From assembly GCA_905480065.1 (NCBI GenBank), contig CAJQOV010000038.1, forward strand, positions 1 through 6,389: a stretch of 6,389 nt of DNA. Direction: 5' to 3'. Both the position numbers and the translations under genes were made by a program. Positions 1-6,269 of this stretch are shown in pieces (the stretch's first letter is position 1; each line of letters opens with the position of its first letter). Below the pieces are notes generated by a model. That model made no database searches and was not told the DNA's origin. It saw only the letters and a list, made by a program, of their open reading frames with translations. Source of the stretch: an uncultured Gammaproteobacteria bacterium (lineage in GTDB: Bacteria > Pseudomonadota > Gammaproteobacteria > UBA9214).

Positions 1-221
1 AGGATTTGCCGCCGGGTGCAATTCGTATCATTGATTGGCAAGGGTAAACCCCAACAGGCATACTCACGGCGACGCAATCCCCGGTGCCCCGGTTGCGCAG
101 CAAGACTGCGGGTACATTTCCGGGATAACGCCGGGGTGTTAACCTGAGCGCCAGGCTACCGGGAAACATTTGCCTGGTACAGAGACCCGCGGCGGCCATA
201 AGAAAGCAATGACGAACCAAC

Positions 222-226
222 AGGAG
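222..226 (+). promoter_or_regulatory. Ribosome binding site of the cupin gene
   Basis: AGGAG lies 7 bases before the ATG at 234. This good Shine-Dalgarno match and spacing select 234 as the start over the in-frame ATG at 261, which has no comparable purine-rich sequence in front of it. Confidence 0.75.
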
Positions 227-233
227 AACAGGC

Positions 234-638
234 ATGGCAACAGGCAGTAATGACAACACGATGACAGCGAAAACCAGCGCCATATGGAAGCACCACGTTA
301 CCGTGCCGGACACGCCGCAGGGCTTCACGGTCCGTACCACCTGGCCTGGCAATACGGATGGCGTCGAGGTGATGCTGGAGCGCTGGGAGGCGGGTAGTGC
401 AGAACCACCCCACTCACACCCGGGCGATGACATGACCGTGGTGGTGGAAGGAAAAATGGCCGTGCAATTCTTTACCCGCGAGGCGGGCAGGCTGGTCGCG
501 GACGGCGCACCGCTGATCCTGGTACAGGGTAGTGCCGGTTATATCCAGGCCGGGCGCATACACGATGCCAAGTATCTGGAAGACTGCAAGCTGGTCTACG
601 TGCACAACCGGGGATTCGGCTTTAACGCGGAAAGCTGA
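234..638 (+). CDS. Small single-domain cupin protein
   Basis: A 134-residue protein that is essentially one cupin beta-barrel, with no signal peptide or membrane segment, so probably cytosolic. Cupin motif 1 is visible around residues 54-73: G54, then H60-S-H62, and the closing EG at 72-73. Motif 2 lies around residues 102-114, with G107 and H110. The likely metal ligands are H60, H62 and H110; the usual motif 1 glutamate appears to be replaced by an aspartate (D65 or D66). Motif 2 also departs from consensus, with Q105 where proline is typical and Y114 where asparagine is typical. Cupins of this size include metal-dependent dioxygenases, isomerases and sugar- or ligand-binding proteins, and nothing here picks one. 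The gene stands alone on its strand, converging with the outer membrane protein gene. No clear promoter was found upstream. Family assignment is firm; substrate unknown. Confidence 0.85.
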   Translation: MATGSNDNTMTAKTSAIWKHHVTVPDTPQGFTVRTTWPGNTDGVEVMLERWEAGSAEPPHSHPGDDMTVVVEGKMAVQFFTREAGRLVADGAPLILVQGSAGYIQAGRIHDAKYLEDCKLVYVHNRGFGFNAES

Positions 639-647
639 GGTCGCTTG

Positions 648-667
648 CAGCGCAACATCCTGCGCTG
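648..667. terminator. Inverted repeat in convergent gap, possible weak terminator
   Basis: A perfect 7-bp stem (CAGCGCA / TGCGCTG) with a 6-base loop lies 9 bases after the cupin stop codon. A second, shorter inverted repeat (ACGCG / CGCGT, 682-686 and 694-698) touches the stop codon of the opposing gene. Position between two convergent genes suits a bidirectional terminator, but neither hairpin is followed by a run of T in either direction, so classical intrinsic termination is doubtful. Confidence 0.35.
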
Positions 668-697
668 ACTTGCGGGCAGATACGCGAATCAGGCGCG

Positions 698-2338
698 TCA
701 GAAGGTCGACTTGGCCTCGATCAGGAGCTGCACGCTGTCGATGCTGTCATCGCCATCCAGCGGGAAAGCCAGGTCGACATGGATGATCTTGCCGGTGCCG
801 GAGCGGTTGTTACCGATCCTGAGCCCAAAACCGACATCCTTGAGCCAGCCGAGATTTTCCGTTGCTACCGGGTTGTCGCCCCAGGTACGTCCGGCATCAA
901 AGAATACGGCACCGCCGATACGGAACAGGCGGAATGGATACCAGTCCGTAAAGTAGCGCTGCTCGAGGGTGAACAGGATACTGCTGTCGCCACCCTGGTA
1001 GTTCAGCGGATAGCCACGCAGACCATTATCACCACCCAGATAGAGCGGGTTATCCAGGTCCAGGTGCGAACCGATGTTCGCTGCCAGGCTGGAGTAAAGC
1101 AGCCGACGTGGTGAGTGTCGCAGGTACAGTGAGGCAGCAGCATGCAGCAACAGGTTCTGTGCCTCGCCATCCTGCCAGCGCATGCTCAGGTCAGCCGAGT
1201 TATACAGAGTGGTGGTATCCGGATCCCCGTACCCATTGCTGGCGCTGGCATCGAGCAAAATGGCGTTGTCGAGCGAACCGAATGACGTAGTGGCATAGCC
1301 GAGCTGCAGGTTCATCTTCGTCCCCAGCAAGATGTCTTCCACGCGTCCGATCTGGTTGTGATTGGAGACCACGCTAAATGCGTCCTCGATGATCTCCATG
1401 GCGAAAAACGGATACACGTATTTCCGGTCATCCGGCAACACCGTATACGGTAATGAGGGGTCGCCGCCGGGTGCAAAGTTGTCTTCCTGGAAACCGAGGC
1501 CGGCGCTGTAGCGCCGTACCCAGCCGTCATGCAGACCGGATGACATTCCGGCATACAACTGGTGACTGCGTTCCTCGTGACTGAATTCCGCCTGGCTTTC
1601 GCCACGGTCATACAACGAGTCGATCCGGTCGTCGCTGCGAATCGAGATGCCATGGGAACGGCGGCTATCGAGTGCATAAAACGGCAGCCCGAAGTTAACC
1701 CCGTAACCGCTGCCATCACTGCTGTCGGTGTAGGACCCCATCAGATCATAGCGGCTGCTGCCCAGCTCACGATCCCGGAACTGGATTGTGTTGCTATCGC
1801 GGTCGATTTCCGACTGGTGTAACAGGCTGAGCGAGATACCGGTGCCAGCCAGATTGCTGTCCTCGAAACCAATGGTACTGGTGTTTTCCCCGCCACTGCG
1901 GCCGAAATCAATTCTCGGCTTCAGTGTCCATACGTCTTTCGTCCGTACGCGCAGATCGACCTTGCCATCCGCGTAGCGCACCGGCTCGATGGTCACATTC
2001 TCCAGGTATTCGTTACTGCGCAGGATACGCTCGGATTCGACGACCTGCTGCTGCGAGTAGACATCACCGGTTTTGAACAGCAATTGCCGGCGAATGATTC
2101 TCGGCATGGTGCGAATATGCAGGCGGTTGGCAGCGCGGAACAGTAGATTGTTTTCCCGCGGGTCTTCCAGATCGAAGATATTCTCGTTGTCGATGATAAT
2201 TTCCCCGATCGTGGCGCCAGCCGCTTCCAGGCAGGTCGGTAACGGGGGATCACAGCCTGCCGCAGGGTCGTTGCCCGCCTGCAGCGGAGCGACCATCACC
2301 AGCAACACGATTGCGAATAAAGCGCGCCTGTAATGCAC
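698..2338 (-). CDS. Omp85 (BamA/TamA-family) outer membrane protein with one POTRA domain
   Basis: A 546-residue secreted beta-barrel protein. Residues 1-21 form a signal peptide (basic MHYRR, hydrophobic core, cleavage likely after LQA). Residues about 44-134 look like a single POTRA domain, with an opening strand (TIGEIIIDN), a helix pair containing the typical GDVYSQQQVVESERILR pattern, and closing strands ending in VDLRVRTKD. The remaining roughly 400 residues fit a 16-stranded Omp85 barrel: LRGY at 440-443 matches the conserved V/LRGF/Y motif of the L6 loop, FDAGRTW at 480-486 is typical of a late strand, and the protein ends in phenylalanine, the classic signal recognised by the BAM machinery. 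BamA has five POTRA domains and TamA three, so this is a short relative, not the essential BamA. Start is GTG at 2338, 3 bases after the stop of the MarC-family gene, with no evident ribosome site of its own, implying translational coupling. Role is probably outer membrane protein or lipid handling; exact function unknown. Confidence 0.85.
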   Translation of the reverse strand: MHYRRALFAIVLLVMVAPLQAGNDPAAGCDPPLPTCLEAAGATIGEIIIDNENIFDLEDPRENNLLFRAANRLHIRTMPRIIRRQLLFKTGDVYSQQQVVESERILRSNEYLENVTIEPVRYADGKVDLRVRTKDVWTLKPRIDFGRSGGENTSTIGFEDSNLAGTGISLSLLHQSEIDRDSNTIQFRDRELGSSRYDLMGSYTDSSDGSGYGVNFGLPFYALDSRRSHGISIRSDDRIDSLYDRGESQAEFSHEERSHQLYAGMSSGLHDGWVRRYSAGLGFQEDNFAPGGDPSLPYTVLPDDRKYVYPFFAMEIIEDAFSVVSNHNQIGRVEDILLGTKMNLQLGYATTSFGSLDNAILLDASASNGYGDPDTTTLYNSADLSMRWQDGEAQNLLLHAAASLYLRHSPRRLLYSSLAANIGSHLDLDNPLYLGGDNGLRGYPLNYQGGDSSILFTLEQRYFTDWYPFRLFRIGGAVFFDAGRTWGDNPVATENLGWLKDVGFGLRIGNNRSGTGKIIHVDLAFPLDGDDSIDSVQLLIEAKSTF

Positions 2339-2341
2339 CAG

Positions 2342-2974
2342 CTAACCCAGCACCGGGAACAGTCCGCGCAGCCCATTGGCAATGATCTCGACCGAGATTG
2401 CCGCCAACAGCAGACCGAACAGCCGCTCGATGATGCTCATGCCGATACGCCCCAGTGCCGTGCCGATCTGCAATGCCAGGCTCAGCACGAGCCACAACAG
2501 CAGGCAAACCAGCAGGATGCAGCCGATCACCATAAAGGGATGCAGTGGTGCATCAGAACGCTGCATCTGGATGATGACGGAACTGATCGCACCCGGACCG
2601 GCCAGCATCGGGATGGCCAGTGGTACGACCGCGATGCTGGACATTTCCTCAGCGCTTTTCTTTTCTGAATACGTGGTACGCAGGGTGTCGGAGCGCGCCC
2701 GCAACATGGCGAGCGACATCAGCAACAGGACAATCCCGCCACCCACACGGAAAGACGCCAGGCTGGTGCCAATGAACGACAGCAGCCGGTCACCGAACAC
2801 CGCCGCAGAGACCAGCACGGCCGCGACGGCGACACTGGTGATAAAGGCAACGCGCAGCCGCTGCCGTCCATCCTGACCCTGGGTGAGCGCGAGAAACAAC
2901 GGGATCGCGACAAACGGGTCAAGGATGACCAGTAAGGCCGTGGTAAAGCGGGTATATTCAGTCCAGTGTTCCAT
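2342..2974 (-). CDS. MarC-family integral inner membrane protein
   Basis: A 210-residue polytopic membrane protein of the MarC/NAAT family, at the usual family length. About six hydrophobic segments are visible, near residues 8-29, 41-61, 68-91, 112-133, 146-170 and 184-204. Family hallmarks include an early ILDPFVAIPLFLAL segment, PLAIPMLAGPGAI at 118-130 in the fourth segment, and RLFGLLLAAISVEIIANGL near the C-terminus. The Thermococcus member SnatA transports neutral amino acids. E. coli MarC was named for multiple antibiotic resistance, but a role in resistance was not upheld, so the substrate here should be left open. The ATG at 2974 gives the expected family N-terminus, though AAGGA sits only one base before it, unusually close for a ribosome site. 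It is the first gene of a two-gene operon with the Omp85 protein and has a plausible promoter at 3006-3035. Confidence 0.9.
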   Translation of the reverse strand: MEHWTEYTRFTTALLVILDPFVAIPLFLALTQGQDGRQRLRVAFITSVAVAAVLVSAAVFGDRLLSFIGTSLASFRVGGGIVLLLMSLAMLRARSDTLRTTYSEKKSAEEMSSIAVVPLAIPMLAGPGAISSVIIQMQRSDAPLHPFMVIGCILLVCLLLWLVLSLALQIGTALGRIGMSIIERLFGLLLAAISVEIIANGLRGLFPVLG

Positions 2975-3005
2975 GTCCTTGCCCGGCCAGTCATGTGGCG
3001 CCGCG

Positions 3006-3035
3006 ATTATCAGGCTACCTGTGCCGCCTTAACAA
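3006..3035 (-). promoter_or_regulatory. Candidate sigma-70 promoter for the marC-family/Omp85 operon
   Basis: Read on the minus strand, a -35 TTGTTA (3035-3030, 4 of 6 matches to consensus) and a -10 GATAAT (3011-3006, 5 of 6) are separated by 18 bases. Transcription would begin near 2999, about 25 bases upstream of the ATG at 2974. The position immediately before the operon supports it; found by eye only. Confidence 0.5.
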
Positions 3036-3161
3036 GAGCTTATCCCTGGCCAGCCGGCCCTGACGCTGGATATCGGGCTGGGTGCCAAATACATCGACAG
3101 CCAGCCAACACCGGATGGTGCCATTACCGGTAGCGGGGGGGGTGCGGAGCTGGCGCCGGGG

Positions 3162-3193
3162 AAAAGATCGCCTGTGACGGCAACTGTGCAGGC
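3162..3193 (-). terminator. Possible weak terminator after the GH17-GT2 gene
   Basis: About 15 bases past the stop codon, on the minus strand, a GCCTG / CAGGC stem (3193-3189 and 3174-3170) with a 14-base loop is followed four bases later by TTTT (3165-3162). The stem is short and the T run modest, so this is a tentative terminator. It would separate the glycosyltransferase transcript from the MarC operon, which has its own candidate promoter. Confidence 0.3.
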
Positions 3194-3207
3194 AGCCCGG
3201 TTGTTTT

Positions 3208-5823
3208 CTAGCTGCGAGACTGGATCTGCGCCTGCGCACTGCCACTGCCGCATACCAGATCCGAGCGCAAACCCGGGAAGGCGCTGACAACCGACACCAG
3301 GGTAGTGGCCAGGTAAGGGACAGACTGCACCAGCAGTACAAATATCCACAACAGCAGGTCCAGCATACCGGTATCGTTCTGCCAGGCGAGCCCGGCGGCA
3401 GCCAGCAAAAGCGCCGTGGCCATTAATGTCTCCTCCCGCGCCGTGGCCAGCGCCCGCAATAATGCAGATGCCTTCTCCAGCTTCGGTGTACGCAGGAACG
3501 GACGATTGCGCGTGACCAGGCCCAGCAGTACCGCACGTGCGATGGTATGGGACAGCGACAGGCCGGCTAGGATAGCGGCCAGCGTCTGGCGCGCGGTTCC
3601 GACAATACGCACCCCGCGATACAGGTAAATCACCTTGGACATCTTGAAAACGAACAGCACCAGCGGGAGCACCGAGAAAATCATCAGTGGTGGATCAATC
3701 CGCAAGGGTGCCGCCAGCATGGCCACCGACCAGCCCAGCGCGGCAAGATTGAATACCAGGTTCATCCCGTCGGCAATCCACGGCAGCCAGCCGGCAACGA
3801 AGTGGTAGCGCTGCCCGGCACTGAGTTTGCTGTGCACCAGCCCGAGCAGATCCCCGGCATGGTGACGCATGATCTGCATGGAGCCATAGGCCCAGCGGAA
3901 CCGCTGGTTCTTGTAGCCACTGAAGGTATCGGGCATCAGCCCGCGGCCGTAGCTGCGCGGAATGTACATCGACTGGTGACCGGCACGCAGGATCATCAGC
4001 CCGAGTTCGGCATCCTCGGTAATACACCATTCACTCCACCCGCCCACTTCCAGCAGTACGCTGCGCCGCACCAGCGTCATGGTGCCGTGCTGGATAATTG
4101 CATTGCGCTCATTACGGGTAACCATGCCAATATAGAAAAAACCGCGATACTCGGCATAGGTCATCGACTTGAATGCATTCTGCTGCGCGTCGCGGTAATC
4201 CTGCGGCGCCTGCACGATGGCGATTTCAGGGCGGCCGAATTGTGGCACCAGGTCACGCAGCCAGTTCGAATCCACAACATAATCACTGTCAATGACACCG
4301 ATAATTTGTGCATCCGGCGAGGTATGCTGCAATGCATAGTTCAATGCACCGGACTTGAATCCCTCCAGCGGATCGACGTGAAAAAAGCGAAACCGCTCGC
4401 CATTTACTTCACACCAGGCTTCGACCGGCTTCCATACCGCAGGATCCCTGGTGTTGTTGTCGATGACCACCACCTCGAAACGCGGATAATCGAGTTTCGC
4501 CAGCGCAGCCAGCGTCTCGATAAGCATCTCCGGTGGTTCGTTATAGGCGGGCACGTGAATCGACACCATGGGTAAAATGGCATCACTCACCGGCATCGGT
4601 ACAAAACCGCGCCGCCGGTTTTTTGCCCACAGTGCCTCGGCCCACTCATGCGCCTCGACCAGTACCACGATCACGACACCGATCATGCCAATCAGCATCA
4701 GCACCCCGACCACGATGGCGCTCCAGGACAGGTACTGCTGCAGGTAATCATGGATAATCAGGACGGCTGCCGTGGCAAGGCCATATGCCACCACGGCAAG
4801 AAAACCACGCCCACGGTGCCGCAAGGTTACCCCGTCAGAGGTCAGCATCGAGAAGGTGATCAGCGCAACCAGTATCGATATTGCAGCCAGCAGGCGCCAT
4901 TCAGGAATTCCGACGATGGGTTCGGAGAAGGCAAACTTCGGCTTGCGCATGACATCGAACACCCCCCAGTAGGCACCCACGGCACCCTCGAATTCCTTTT
5001 TCCAGGGTTGGTCAAAGGCTTCCATCACGTAGTAGACATAGTCTTCCTGCTCAGCGCGTTGCAGGAAACGACGCAGGAAAGTGGCTTGATTGTAGGACGA
5101 GGCTTCTGCGCCATGTCGTGCCCGGCCATTACTGGGCCAGCCCACCTCGGCGATCACGATGGGCATGTCCGGATATTTTGCCTTCAGGTCGTTCATGCGG
5201 TTGACTACGTAATCAACCGCCTGGTCGATGGGTATGCTTTCCCAGTAAGGCAACATGTGCACCGCGATGTAATCCACGTGACGCACCAGTTCCGGGTTCT
5301 TCAGCCAGACATGCCAGGGCTCCGCGGTACTGACCGGTATGCGGAGTTCCTTGCGTACCTTATCCAGGTGCACAAGCAACGCCTTGATGGGGATGTCGTT
5401 ACGCAGCAGGACTTCGTTGCCGACAATCACGCGTACCACGTTGCGGCGATTTCGATCGGCAATCCGGATAAGCTGCTCGACCTCACGCTGGTTGCGCTCT
5501 TCATTACCATCGAGCCACGCACCCAGCGCAACGTTGATACCGTGCTTGCGTGCAAGAGCAGGGATCTCACCCAGTGTGCCGCGGACTGTGTAGGATCGTA
5601 CCGCGTTGGTGGTCCCGGCCAGCAATGCCAGGTCCTCATCGATGTCCTCGATGCTCGGTAAGCGTTGCCGGCTCGGGTTGTGATGCAGTCGCATCGGCGA
5701 GAAGGAGAAGCCCTGGATCACGCCAGGCCAGGCCGGCTCCTGCTCAGGGCGATTCACCAGCGACCACATACTGATAAAAATTGCCGCAACCACCGTGGCA
5801 ATGATGATATTGATACGCGTCAT
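3208..5823 (-). CDS. GH17-GT2 fusion: membrane beta-glucan glycosyltransferase (NdvB-like)
   Basis: An 871-residue inner membrane protein joining two enzymes. Residues 5-22 are a membrane anchor. Residues about 33-305 are a GH17 domain with the likely acid/base E137 in VGNEVLL and nucleophile E226 in IAEVGWPS. Hydrophobic segments follow near 311-328, 341-358 and 367-390. Residues about 416-650 are a processive family 2 glycosyltransferase: HVPAYNEP at 423-430, D455, DSD at 512-514, catalytic TED at 602-604, and QRFRW at 640-644. More membrane segments follow from about 680 to 845. Counting segments places GH17 in the periplasm and GT2 in the cytosol. In pseudomonads and Azotobacter such fusions are NdvB-like, and their GH17 domains act as beta-1,3-glucan transglycosylases. 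The inferred role is to polymerise glucose from UDP-glucose, export the chain, and branch or cyclise it outside. No PilZ domain is seen. The ATG at 5823 is chosen for its ribosome site; an in-frame TTG at 5934 would add 37 residues but is unlikely. Confidence 0.88.
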   Translation of the reverse strand: MTRINIIIATVVAAIFISMWSLVNRPEQEPAWPGVIQGFSFSPMRLHHNPSRQRLPSIEDIDEDLALLAGTTNAVRSYTVRGTLGEIPALARKHGINVALGAWLDGNEERNQREVEQLIRIADRNRRNVVRVIVGNEVLLRNDIPIKALLVHLDKVRKELRIPVSTAEPWHVWLKNPELVRHVDYIAVHMLPYWESIPIDQAVDYVVNRMNDLKAKYPDMPIVIAEVGWPSNGRARHGAEASSYNQATFLRRFLQRAEQEDYVYYVMEAFDQPWKKEFEGAVGAYWGVFDVMRKPKFAFSEPIVGIPEWRLLAAISILVALITFSMLTSDGVTLRHRGRGFLAVVAYGLATAAVLIIHDYLQQYLSWSAIVVGVLMLIGMIGVVIVVLVEAHEWAEALWAKNRRRGFVPMPVSDAILPMVSIHVPAYNEPPEMLIETLAALAKLDYPRFEVVVIDNNTRDPAVWKPVEAWCEVNGERFRFFHVDPLEGFKSGALNYALQHTSPDAQIIGVIDSDYVVDSNWLRDLVPQFGRPEIAIVQAPQDYRDAQQNAFKSMTYAEYRGFFYIGMVTRNERNAIIQHGTMTLVRRSVLLEVGGWSEWCITEDAELGLMILRAGHQSMYIPRSYGRGLMPDTFSGYKNQRFRWAYGSMQIMRHHAGDLLGLVHSKLSAGQRYHFVAGWLPWIADGMNLVFNLAALGWSVAMLAAPLRIDPPLMIFSVLPLVLFVFKMSKVIYLYRGVRIVGTARQTLAAILAGLSLSHTIARAVLLGLVTRNRPFLRTPKLEKASALLRALATAREETLMATALLLAAAGLAWQNDTGMLDLLLWIFVLLVQSVPYLATTLVSVVSAFPGLRSDLVCGSGSAQAQIQSRS

Positions 5824-5828
5824 GTGTG

Positions 5829-5834
5829 TCCTGG
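5829..5834 (-). promoter_or_regulatory. Ribosome binding site fixing the GH17-GT2 start
   Basis: On the minus strand CCAGGA ends 5 bases before the ATG at 5823. None of the in-frame upstream starts (TTG at 5934, ATG at 5865, ATG at 5841) has a comparable site. From 5823 the protein begins with a short basic stretch and then a clean membrane anchor, as expected for this family. Confidence 0.7.
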
Positions 5835-5879
5835 CAGGCATAACTTGCAGGAATTTACAAGTCATGGAAATGGCTAGGG

Positions 5880-5909
5880 ATGATATCGCAGCCAGCGCCT
5901 TACTGTCGA
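5880..5909 (-). promoter_or_regulatory. Candidate sigma-70 promoter of the GH17-GT2 gene
   Basis: On the minus strand a -35 TCGACA (5909-5904, 5 of 6 matches) and a -10 TATCAT (5885-5880, 5 of 6) are separated by 18 bases. Transcription would start near 5873, leaving a leader of about 50 bases before the ATG at 5823. This candidate lies inside the long TTG-initiated reading frame, which is a further argument against that longer start. Found by eye. Confidence 0.5.
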
Positions 5910-5997
5910 CCGAAAGCAGGGCAGGGGCGGGCAAGCAGCCCTGATCTCACGTCATATTACAAAGATCTGGCGGTAAATCCCGCTCCCGGCTTGCCGC

Positions 5998-6017
5998 CCC
6001 CGGCCGGGCGCCCGGGG
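5998..6017. repeat. GC-rich inverted repeat
   Basis: CCCCGG at 5998-6003 pairs with CCGGGG at 6012-6017, and between and overlapping them CCGGGCGCCCGG at 6004-6015 is a perfect 12-base palindrome. Two alternative hairpins are therefore possible. There is no T run on either side and no gene ending here, so a terminator role is unsupported. It could be a protein-binding site in the divergent region, or simply GC-rich sequence. Confidence 0.4.
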
Positions 6018-6269
6018 TGGTGGTGGCTCGCATACGCCTGAAACCGATATTCCCGCAGCCGCACACTGCCCGTGGAAATCCCGGTACTGGCTGGCGGACG
6101 GAACCTTTTTCTGCGCACCGGCTGGCAATGCTCGACACAGGCCCAGGCGATTGGCAATAGCAAACGTATGCATAACACTACCATCCGTATTGCCATGGAA
6201 ACCGCTGCCTGCAGGAGCATACCGCTCCGGGAAATAACTGCCTCCGCTGGCGATTACATCCAGTACAAT

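Larger units (their letters stand above)
5824..6269. other. Divergent intergenic region
   Basis: These 446 bases separate the minus-strand glycosyltransferase from the plus-strand FIST-like gene. The left part holds the ribosome site and candidate promoter of the glycosyltransferase. A GC-rich palindrome sits at 5998-6017. The rest, about 6018-6269, shows no recognisable gene. A plus-strand frame joined to the FIST-like gene is open from 6042, with possible starts at GTG 6072, ATG 6168 and ATG 6195, but its translation upstream of 6270 resembles no family I know. An opposing minus-strand frame (5952-6329) also looks like chance. Confidence 0.6.

Noticed and set aside
3..47. Possible C-terminal tail of an upstream + strand gene (reads LPPGAIRIIDWQG then TAA)
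   Set aside because: Only 14 codons before the window edge, with another + frame open over the same bases to 147; not enough to support a gene.
96..110. CGCAG / CTGCG hairpin upstream of the cupin gene
   Set aside because: Only a 5-bp stem with no T run and no supported gene ending before it; too little to call a terminator or regulator.
156..413. Minus-strand frame overlapping the cupin gene
   Set aside because: Antisense shadow of a well-supported cupin gene; no family resemblance and arginine/cysteine-rich translation.
3029..3349. Minus-strand frame spanning the end of the glycosyltransferase and the spacer
   Set aside because: Overlaps the real gene in another frame; cysteine- and proline-rich translation without family signature.
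3802..4575. Long plus-strand frame (257 codons) inside the glycosyltransferase
   Set aside because: Antisense to the GT2 domain, whose catalytic motifs are intact; the translation is histidine-rich and matches nothing known.
4648..5661. Very long plus-strand frame (337 codons) inside the glycosyltransferase
   Set aside because: Antisense to the GH17 domain and linker; an open complementary frame of this length is common in GC-rich genes, and the composition (many H, Q, D) is typical of a shadow.
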